64,000 nt of DNA, taken from Apus apus (taxonomy: Eukaryota; Chordata; Aves; Apodiformes; Apodidae). The DNA is taken from the NCBI RefSeq assembly GCF_020740795.1, contig NC_067312.1:54207905-54271904 (forward strand). The letters are read 5' to 3'. Under the pieces are notes generated by a model. The model was given only the letters and a program-made list of their open reading frames with translations. It searched no databases and had not been told where the DNA came from. Positions 12,826 through 64,000 of the stretch are shown here, piece after piece. Each line of letters opens with the position of its first letter. Position 1 is the first letter of the stretch. A program made the position numbers and the translations under genes.

Positions 12826-13246
12826 TCAGAGGACTGGAGCACCTCTCCCATGTAGATGAGCTGATAGACTTGGAGTTGTTCAGCCTGGAGAAGATAAGGC
12901 TCCTTCGGGAAGCCTTCCAGTATCTGAAGAGTGGCCCACTGGAAAGCTGGGGACAGACTTTTTACAAGGACACAGTGTGATAAGTATAGGGGCAATGTCT
13001 TCAAACTGTAAGAGGAGAGATTTAGGTTAGACATTAGGAAGAAAATCTTTACTGTGATGCTGGAAGAGGTTATCCAGAAAAGCTGTGGCTGCTTCATTGC
13101 TGAAAGTGTTCAAGGCCAGGTTGGATGGGGCTTGGAGCAACCTGGTCTAGTAGGAGGTGTCCCTGCCCATGCAGGGGGGGGTTAGAACTAGATAATCCTT
13201 TAGGACCCTTCCAACCCAAAGCATTCTGTGAGTCTATTATTCTATC
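12826..13246 (+). mobile_element. CR1 LINE 3' end, diverged
   Basis: Starts in the 'GGACTGGAGCACCTCTCC' motif and passes through 'TTTAGGTTAGACATTAGGAAGAAAAT' and 'GGCCAGGTTGGATGGGGCTTGGAGCAACCTGG' to a degenerate tail at 13246. The last motif marks a CR1 subfamily different from the 9380 copy. Confidence 0.92.
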
Positions 13247-15354
13247 ACCTGCTGCCGCCATGGATACAGCTAATCTGAAGAAGATTGTGTGATTTTAGAA
13301 GAGATCTCAGCTGCTGGGGTAAGACAAGTCCTCCTTCCTTCCACTTCCTAATTTAAGATCAGCTGAGTGACCTGAGCCCTGATGCACAAGGCTACATGTG
13401 GATCTTAGAGAAACTAGCAATTATAGCGCTTCTACACTGATCTTGCCCCAAAATATACCAAAGCTAATGGTTATAGAAGCATAATACAGTCAGTGGGATT
13501 TGGTCTTTTTCCTGCACCTATCAGTTTTCATTGCATTAGCGATAAGTTGTTGAGTTTTGTGCAGCTGTGATAGGAAGGCAGCACCCCTGTGGGTGAGCTC
13601 AGGGAGCCTGGCAGAGAAAGAAGCGTTAAGCCTGTTGCCCAGCCCTCTCTCTTCTGATTTCCTTTCTGACCAGAAAGGAAAAGATGTTTCATCATCCATC
13701 TGGAATTCACGACACTTGTTTTCAAGTGTTTTTATAATGTATGAAGAAGGTGCTGTTTCTCTTTTTCCGCCTTACTTTCCCCTTTTGACTCTCCACCTCT
13801 CTCAACTATTGCATGCTGTCAGCATAGCCCTCAAATAACAACACAGCTTGTATGAAACAGCATGGAGCAATCAGAAGTGATGACCAGTCATCAGCCTTCC
13901 TGTATGATATTCTACGATCCAGCTACATTAGGATGCTGCCCCATAAACTGATTCTAAGTCCTTGTTTTAAAATTGAGGCAGATTGTAGTGACAACAAAGC
14001 TTCTATCAGAGAAGTTTACATTGCATCATCTCAGACCTCCTTTTATGATATTAAGCCTCTGCACACCTAGGTAGGAATATTATCCCAGTTTCACAACCAA
14101 GTGGGAGGGAGAAGCCCAGAGAGGCAGAAGGGACTTATCTTATCAGAGGTAACAGTGGGTTTGTTGCAAAGCACAGTTTGGGCTCCTGCTTTTGTGCTAA
14201 AACCCACAGAGAGCCGCCCTTCTGCCCTGCAGGGCCGCTCTTCTGATTAGCAGCAACTGTCAGCAGACTTTATCACCTACCAGCTCTTGCTACAAGACAC
14301 ATACAGCATGCTCTAACATCCTCTTCATGCAGGGCCTGTCCTGTTGCTTATTCTGGAAATCAAGTGGATAACCAGAAAACAGTTATTAGCCCAATTTATT
14401 TCAAGTAGGCAAGAGAGGCAGAATTCAGATAGAAGGAACCTTCCATCAAGTTGCAGTTACTCTTTTCACTGCCAGCTGAAAAGCACTTGATAGCGAGCTT
14501 GTAGAGAATGCAACTATGTTATGAATAGCTGAGAGATCTGTTAAAAGGGGTGAATTATTTAGTCACTCTGGATGAAGATGGTTGCTGCATTCTTAAAAAT
14601 CTGTTTGCTGGAAGAGCCTTTGGTACCAAATATTTTGTCTTTCTAAGTCAGAGTAAATTGTATAATCTGTGCCAAACATCCGTACAAAAGGAATGTAACT
14701 TTCACTATCTGCAAAGGGGACAACAAATATAGATGTCTGAGGAGATGTTTAATCCTGCTTGCCTTTCTAATGATAGATTATCTCCATCTAGACAGCTGCA
14801 AGGAAAAACTCCACAGGAAACTTCCAAATGTCTATGGATTCATTCAATTACTTTGACCATCCCAACTGTTTCCTTATCACAAAGAAGAGGAATGGAAGAA
14901 AATACTGGTGCAGATGCCTTCTGGGCAGTGAGATTTAATGCTATTAGGGACAAAGGAAACACTGTCATTACAAATTCAGTCCTTTGACAGTGAAAAGATT
15001 AAAAATCTCATCCTATCCAGAACAGAAAATCTATGTGGATCCTTGTATTTTTATTAGATGGATTTTTGTATGAAGTAAGCTACATTCACATCAGCTGTAA
15101 GAATCAGCATGTTGGGACACTGATCTGTCTTACCCTCCTAAATCTTTGATTGTTTTTCTAAATAAACCAGCTCAGGACTTGGGCAGGTGACCTCAGAGCA
15201 GACATGACCTGTGACCCTTTCAGTGGCTGATTAAAATCTGGGTCCAGATCATGAAGGCTGATGGGAGTCTGTTATGAGCTAAAAAAAACCAACATAACAA
15301 TTTAACTAAAAGGTAAGCTGAACCTTAGGTGACCATTTTCACATCACTGAGGGT
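13247..15354. other. Intergenic, nothing recognised
   Basis: 2.1 kb without identifiable repeats or exons. Short frames only. Confidence 0.6.
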
Positions 15355-15455
15355 AAAGTACTGGAACAGACTGCTTGGGAATGCAGGGAATTCCACACCA
15401 CTCTCACTATAAAGATCAGGCTAGACACTTTGTATGACTGTGCTTTGAATTTAGA
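15355..15455 (+). mobile_element. Probable ancient CR1 fragment
   Basis: Weak resemblance to the CR1 'ctggaacagactgcccaggga...tttaaaaacaggctagacaa' segment (here TACTGGAACAGACTGCTTGGG and AGATCAGGCTAGACAC). Short and eroded. Confidence 0.45.
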
Positions 15456-15618
15456 CACACAAACTATATATATGTAATTAAAACTACGCTTTCTGTATAG
15501 TTTAATTAAATGGTACTGAAGTATGTCTTAAACAGCAACTAGCTAGCTGTTTAAGAGATACTAGACTGGAACAAAACAGGGAGATTTATTCCAATCTGGG
15601 TCCTGCATTTTCATCCAC

Positions 15619-15862
15619 TCACAGAATCATGGAATACCAGGTTGGAAGGATGTTAAGGATCATCTGATCCAGCCTTTCTTGACAAAAGAATGATCTAGAC
15701 AAGATTGCCCAGCTTAAAATTGTCTAAACTTGGGGAATACAGCACTTCCTGGGGAGATTATCTGAATGGCTGATTGTTCTTATTGTGAAAAATACTCATC
15801 TTGTGTCTAATCAGAATCTTCCCAGGAGTAACCTGAATCCATTACCCCTCATCTTTTCCATA
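15619..15862 (-). mobile_element. CR1 LINE 3' fragment, diverged
   Basis: Minus-strand CR1. The plus strand reads TCACAGAATCATGGAATACCAGGTTGGAAGG and later TCCATTACCCCTCATC, both CR1 3' landmarks. The left flank of the LTR at 15944 begins about 80 bp further on. Confidence 0.85.
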
Positions 15863-15943
15863 CCAGAGCTTGTAAAAAAGGACTCCCTATCATTTCCTTC
15901 AACTGATACACTTGTTATTTTCTTTCAAGAATGCTTATATTAC

Positions 15944-16850
15944 TGTCAAGGTTTTGACAACAAAGAACCAGCCCTGTGGCCACTCACTCAACTCGCCCCC
16001 CACCCCCCCCCCCCCCCCACACAGACACTCTGGGATGAGGACAAAGCTCATAAACCAAGACAAAGGACAAGGAGGGTTCTTCACCGATTAAGGTCATGGG
16101 CAAAACAGACTCAGCTTGGGGAAAAAATAATAATTTAATTTCACACTGATCAAACACACACAGGACACAGACAACACAAAGAGCAGGGCCTGCATATGTT
16201 ACCCCACCCCTCTCTTCTTCCCGGGCCCAAATCACTTTGTTCCCGGTTTCTCTCCCTCCTTCCCCCCAGTGGCACAGGGGGACAGGGGTGGGGTTTAGAG
16301 TCAGTTCACAGGCTGGTGGTTCCTGCTGCTCCTTCCTCAAGAAGTCCTTCCCTGCTTCCCCACGGGGTCCCTCCCATGGGAGAGAGTCCTCCATGAACCT
16401 CTCCTTCATGAGTCCTTCCCACGAGGTCCGGAGCTGCTCCAGCCTGGGCTTCCCACAGAGCCAGGGGCTGCTTCAGGAGCAAACTCCCCTGGCGCTTTCA
16501 CAGCTGCATTATCTAAGTACACTGGCAGCAAATCCAAGTTCACCCCTCCTGGAGCCTTCATGGAATGTTCCACCACGTTCTTCCATGAGTGCAGGGGGAC
16601 AGCTGCCATCTTCCCAAGGGCTGCAGGGAAACTTCTGCTCGGGCACCTTCTTCCCCTTCTTCCTCACCAACCACAGGCACTGCTCTGCCCCTCCAGCTTT
16701 TTTAACTGCTCTCTCTGCTCTGCACATCTATTGTCTCTCCAATGGCTCCTTGGCTGGGTTTGGAGCAGGGGCAGCTTCTCAGCTTCTTAATGGAGCCACC
16801 CCTGGAGCCCTTCCCCCGCTACCAAAATACCCACCAAACCAACCAGCACA
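15944..16850 (-). mobile_element. Solo LTR (907 bp), same family as the 41933 LTR, perfect 5-bp target duplication
   Basis: Plus-strand ends are TGTCAAGGTTTTGAC and ACCAACCAGCACA. ATTAC flanks both sides (15939-15943 and 16851-16855). Along its length it is the reverse complement of the LTR at 41933-42930, with matching blocks at both termini and in the middle. It contains a C-rich simple repeat (15993-16020) where the other copy has a short GT/G run. No open frame here should be taken as a gene. Confidence 0.92.
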
Positions 16851-16855
16851 ATTAC

Positions 16856-18065
16856 ATTTTTATCTTGTTCTCTTTATAAATATATTCTTTCAGGCTTGCT
16901 GCCAAAATATTTTTATGTTTGTTACGTAGCTCCCACTATTTTTTATGAAAGGAAGAGTAAAAACTTTAGTGACTAGTGTGTCTGCAACTTAGTGGGCTGT
17001 GAAGGGAGAGAAAAAATGTAATTGCTAAATAATTTTAATATGTCGTGCAGAACAATTCCTCTCTTAATCATTCTGTATAGGGATAAACTATTTAACCACC
17101 ACTGAGAACACATGCTTCTAAGTTCAGTAACTTAAGACAGAAATATGCAATACTGACATCTGTAGTGTGTTATTTCAGAAGCAGGGTTGCTTGTCGTGTC
17201 ACTGGCTACTGCTGAAGAATCAGGTCTCTTCATGTCCTGACCAAGATTAACAAGGGCAGAAGAAGCTGCTTAAAAATGTATACATGCCTAAGTAGGCCGA
17301 GCAGCTATTAAAAAACACTGAAAAAGACCAACAAATAAAAGTAATCAATAAGGCTGATAGTTTTATGAAACGGGGTTTTGTTTCCCTTGCAAACAGATAC
17401 AGATTGTTTGGTCTTTATCATTGTAACACAGCAGACACAGCAGTAAAAGATCAGGTTATGTCATTTCAGTGCATTTACTGCAGAGGACTTCCCTGTGTTA
17501 GCATTGAAAGGCATTAATGTAAAGCCAACATCGCACATGAGCAGAACTTCTTCAGCAAGCTCATTATAGCACATTGAATATGCTCAAATAAAAAAACCCC
17601 TTCCATCCCCTTGGCATTCTCATAAGGCAGTTTGTGATAACTGGGCAACAGCATGTGAAGATTAAAATACATGTTTATGCAGCTTTCTAAAATTCAGGCC
17701 TGACTGCAGACCAGGAGCTTTGGGAGGACTACCACTCTGCTGTAGAAGAGTCTTCAGACAGTGCTACTCCTACTGGTTAAAACCAAAGTTTTGGGATTCA
17801 CCTGTACTGTGGTGAAGGCTCACGAGAAAGGGCTATTCCACTTGCAAGGCCTGGTGGTACACGGTTACACATCTGTAGATTTGACGCGCAAACTTGAAGC
17901 AAGCTTGCGGGCGATTCCAGCAGAGCTCCTGGGCAACTCTCTCCTCTGCACAGAGGGACACACGCCTCTTCCAGACCTGGGGCTGTGGCATTGCCACCCC
18001 GGGACCCGCCATCTGCCTCCTTTCCTCAACACCGCCGACCCAGAGGTGCCAATCAGTGCACACAC
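16856..18065. other. SUSD1 upstream flank
   Basis: Unique-looking DNA between the 15944 LTR and the promoter-proximal CR1 tip. It could hold regulatory sites, but none can be named from sequence alone. Confidence 0.5.
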
Positions 18066-18150
18066 AGAACCACAGAATCAGTGTTTGGAGTTGGAAGGGA
18101 CCCCAAAGATCACCGAGCTCCAACTCCCCTGCACGCACAGGGACACTGCT
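18066..18150 (-). mobile_element. CR1 LINE 3' tip
   Basis: Plus strand ACAGAACCACAGAATCAGTGTTTGGAGTTGGAAGGGACCCCAAAGATCACC is the reverse complement of a CR1 3' end. It lies about 0.5 kb upstream of the SUSD1 start codon. Confidence 0.85.
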
Positions 18151-18410
18151 GGAAGAGCAGGAGCAGCACAGCTGCCAGGTACAAACAGGTGTAACCTTCT
18201 CCTCCCCTTTCCCAGGAATCATAAGTAATCCTTCCCTCCATTTCTCCCCCGTCCCCCACAGCCCAAGGTGAGGGCCTGTGGGGAACGACCCATCCTCTCC
18301 CCCACACGCAACAGGCAGCAACAGCCCTTATCAGCTCTGCCACTCGGCTGGCCGGGCAGGGTCAGCGTCCTGGGGAAGGAAAGAGGTTGTGCCAGGGAAA
18401 AGGGAGACAG

Positions 18411-18451
<41 letters not shown>

Positions 18452-18461
18452 AGAAGAAGAA
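18411..18461. repeat. Poly(A)39 tract followed by (GAA)n
   Basis: There are 39 consecutive A (18411-18449) followed by about four GAA units. The tract lies about 180 bp upstream of the SUSD1 start codon, at the edge of the CpG island. It is likely length-polymorphic and prone to sequencing error. It could exclude nucleosomes near the promoter (inference). Confidence 0.9.
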
Positions 18462-18642
18462 CAGAGGGTTTTGCGGGCAAAGGAGGAAAGGGGCCTCGCC
18501 GAAGGGAAAGCCGGGCGTGCGGCAGAGATAAGGCAGTGCCGCCCTGAGCCGGGGGCCGCTCGCCCTGCCCGCCCTGCAGCCGCGGGGGGATGCGGAGGCT
18601 CCGCGGCCGCGCGGCACCGAGGGGCGCGGGGGCGGCGGGGCC

Positions 18643-61799
<43,157 letters not shown>

Positions 61800-61833
61800 G
61801 TTATATTAGAAAAATTGTTCTCTTAACTGGTAA

Positions 61834-61839
61834 AATAAA
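61834..61839 (+). terminator. SUSD1: Poly(A) signal AATAAA for SUSD1 exon 16b
   Basis: A canonical AATAAA 35 nt downstream of the stop, followed by GT/T-rich sequence (TTTTGGTTTTGTCTCAGTTTTGTG), which fits a cleavage site near 61855-61860. Confidence 0.6.
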
Positions 61840-61991
61840 GAAGCAAGAGTTTTGGTTTTGTCTCAGTTTTGTGTTTTACCACTTGGGATATATGATGCCT
61901 GTTTTTGGAATTCTAAATGTTTCTGATTCCTGCTAGCTTTATTATTTTAGATGTTCTGTCTCTCTACGTTGTGTAATTTCTTTTTTGATGT

Positions 61992-62746
61992 TGTCACAGT
62001 TTAACTCAGGATGGGCAATTGAACCAGTGGCACCAGTGACAACATTGCAGGGCTCTCGATCTCCTCCCCCTCCCACTAGGTAGGGAAGGAGAGAGAGAAT
62101 TATGGAGAGAGACTCTCTGGATTGAAAACTGAACTAGACAGCTTTAATTAAACACTAATGACAAAATAAAATGATGTACAATTATATACAAGTATGTACA
62201 GGAATGTGCAAAACCCTATTGCCTCCCCCCACCCCCAGCAGCTGCCCCTGCATCTCCTGAGCTGAACAGTCCCAAAATTTCCTGGAGCTGCCAGAGGGAG
62301 TGGCAGAGCAGACAGGAGCTGAGGGGAAAGTGGTGAGGGGTCAGAAATGCATGACCCTGGGGATCAACCATGATGGATGGATGGAGTCCTCCCTGGGTGC
62401 TGGCCATGGATGGAAGAGAAGGGAAGAAGCAGGAATGGGCTTGACTTCGGTGATGCCTGACCTTACACCGAGCTTATGTAGACGTACATGGAGAGGAATA
62501 TTTTGGTCAGTTTTGGTGTCCATCTAGTCCACTCCTCCCTATGGGAGGGCTGCACATATGACTCTTCTGCTCCAGTAGCCTCTGCGGCAGCAAAGTGAAG
62601 TGACCTTGGCATCTCAGCAGTAACATAAAAATTCCAGCATTATCAGTCCACTGGCTGGAATGAGTGCTGCTAGGTAAGAGACCTTACTGAAGGAAAAAAA
62701 AGTCAGTAAAAGGAAAACTGGCTTTATCCTGGCTCAAACCAGGATA
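61992..62746 (-). mobile_element. Solo LTR (about 755 bp) just downstream of SUSD1
   Basis: Plus-strand left end TGTCACAGTTTAACTC and right end CTCAAACCAGGATA. Both match the ends of the 2066-2734 LTR (TGTCACAGTTTTAGCC and ACAAACCAGGACA). Flanks are GATGT and GGTGT, a 4/5 target duplication; the terminal ACA has decayed to ATA. It lies about 130 bp past the proposed SUSD1 cleavage site. Confidence 0.8.
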
Positions 62747-64000
62747 GGTGTTTAAAAGTGGGTATTTAAAAGTGTAACAGCAGACTTCATAGTTGGTAGC
62801 AAGAGGAATTACAATCCAAGTTACATGAGAGAGCTTGTAAGTGCTGCATCTTACTGGGGGTGCTTTTTTCAGGCCTGAGCAGATGGCATTTCTGCAGTCT
62901 AGCTAAATCTGCCCTTCAAGTTAGTAAGTTTTCAGTAGTTAGTAGCTGAGTAAGAAAACCTTTGTCTGCATTAGTGATTAACAGTTGGTACTGTTTTCCT
63001 TCACTGCCTGAGAAAGAAAAACTTAACTGTTCACACTCAGCTGCTGTTACTTAAGACCAGCAGTGTTACAGTATGTAATGCAGGACCAGGAACATAAAGC
63101 CCATCTTGCCAGTGGCTTCATATGACCTTCAACAAGGAATTTCTTTTCTGTGTGCCTCTTCTTTACCTTGTAATTTCATAATGATAGTTTTTAGAGCAAG
63201 GCTGCTTCTTACAAAACATCCACACTTTGCTGGGACTTACATAATGTATTTAATGATTCATTTGGACATCTCTGCACAGCAGACCAGTGCAGTGTATTAA
63301 TGGCCAGGAATGGATCCATAAGGGAGATGCAATGAGGCAGGTCTCCCTGCCATCCTAAGTTCTCAAAAACAGCTACAGTCATGCACATTTCCCGCTTTCC
63401 CTCTGCCTCCTTTGTCACTCTTGGCAGACCTACCTCTGGCTGTGAGCCTGTCTTCATCTGTTGTGTACTTATCTTTCTTACATCTACATCTGTTTCACAT
63501 TAATGTGGGAAAGCATAGAGAAATAATTTAGCCATGCCTTCCTCTGATAATTGTGCACATGTTAACAGTTTGTTTGTTAGACCCTCTGTCTTTCAGAAAC
63601 ATTGCTCTGTTTCTTCCAAGCTTTCCAATTATATTTTTTAAATTAATTTTTAGGGAGAATGAAGAAAAGGAGTAGCTAGGATAGAAGAAGGATCTGAAAA
63701 GTTCTACTCAGAACAGCCCTTGCAGGGCTAAACCAAAAGGACAGCATGAAAATACATTGGCTGTGTTTACTTCTGTCTGTTCCAGAAACAAGCTTGTGCA
63801 GTGAAATCAATCCGGTTTTGGAGTACTGCTAATGAAGGCCAGTTTTCTGACATATCATGAGAGGGAAATATGCCATTATGCTAGAAAGGGTTTCACTGCA
63901 AATATCATCTTTTAGACTTATGATCCAGATAGCTGATTTCCAAAAATACGTCTTAGGAAAAGATAGTCCTAGCAGGTGCCACCTTGAGTGGGGCTTTGGA
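62747..64000. other. Downstream flank, nothing recognised
   Basis: No exon or repeat landmark. In human the next gene on this side, UGCG, is about 100 kb away and convergent, so an empty flank is expected. Confidence 0.6.

Noticed and set aside
15984..16929. Open frames of 141 and 230 codons
   Set aside because: They lie almost wholly inside a solo LTR and its flank; the sibling LTR at 41933 does not preserve the same frames.
17761..18321. Overlapping frames of 125-162 codons on both strands
   Set aside because: They cross a CR1 tip and GC-rich promoter flank; the frames mirror each other and carry no motif.
18268..18547. Open frames rich in Lys or Glu across the poly(A)/GAA tract
   Set aside because: They are translations of a homopolymer and microsatellite with no domain; the Lys run exists in every A-tract frame.

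Overview
The window reads as nuclear DNA from a bird. The evidence is a dense population of CR1 LINE copies with the typical ATTCTATG-type 3' tails, several solo LTRs of avian endogenous-retrovirus type, and one large multi-exon vertebrate gene with GT-AG introns. No bacterial-style operons, CRISPR array, tRNA or rRNA was seen. The ATG-initiated open frames outside the exons are mostly short chance frames, CR1 coding remnants, or translations of LTRs and homopolymer tracts.

The gene is SUSD1 (sushi domain containing 1) on the + strand. I could place 16 coding exons from a start codon at 18643 in a CpG island to a stop at 61797-61799. All phases agree and the total is 2154 nt, or 717 codons plus stop. 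The predicted product is a type I membrane protein: signal peptide, one EGF-like module, two calcium-binding EGF modules, three sushi (CCP) modules, two copies of a two-exon module of about 95 residues, a fibronectin-III-like region, one transmembrane helix and a short cytoplasmic tail. Every extracellular module is bounded by phase-1 introns, as expected from exon shuffling. The 3' end is ambiguous: two terminal exons are possible (60787-60925 and 61748-61799), each with its own AATAAA.

Layout. 1-18.4 kb is intergenic upstream DNA. It holds CR1 fragments on both strands, a 1.6 kb CR1 with a broken reverse transcriptase (about 9.38-10.95 kb), and three solo LTRs (2.07-2.73, 7.53-8.08 and 15.94-16.85 kb). 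In human, PTBP3 lies upstream of SUSD1 in the same direction, so the repeat-poor first 5 kb could be the 3' flank or UTR of that gene, but I see no coding exon to prove it. 18.4-18.9 kb is the promoter region with exon 1. 18.7-61.8 kb is the SUSD1 body. Intron 1 carries two CR1s, one with an internal deletion. The 8.9 kb intron 11 carries two more solo LTRs (41.93-42.93 and 45.44-46.15 kb) and a possible minus-strand terminal exon of unknown identity. Intron 12 carries a CR1 tail. Downstream of the gene is a sixth LTR (61.99-62.75 kb), then featureless DNA.

The clearest structural results are these. Four of the six solo LTRs are bounded by perfect 5-bp target-site duplications and a fifth by a 4/5 match. 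SUSD1 contains a duplicated two-exon module and two competing 3' ends. I found no convincing undescribed biological system. The least explained item is the minus-strand candidate exon at 46.73-47.27 kb.
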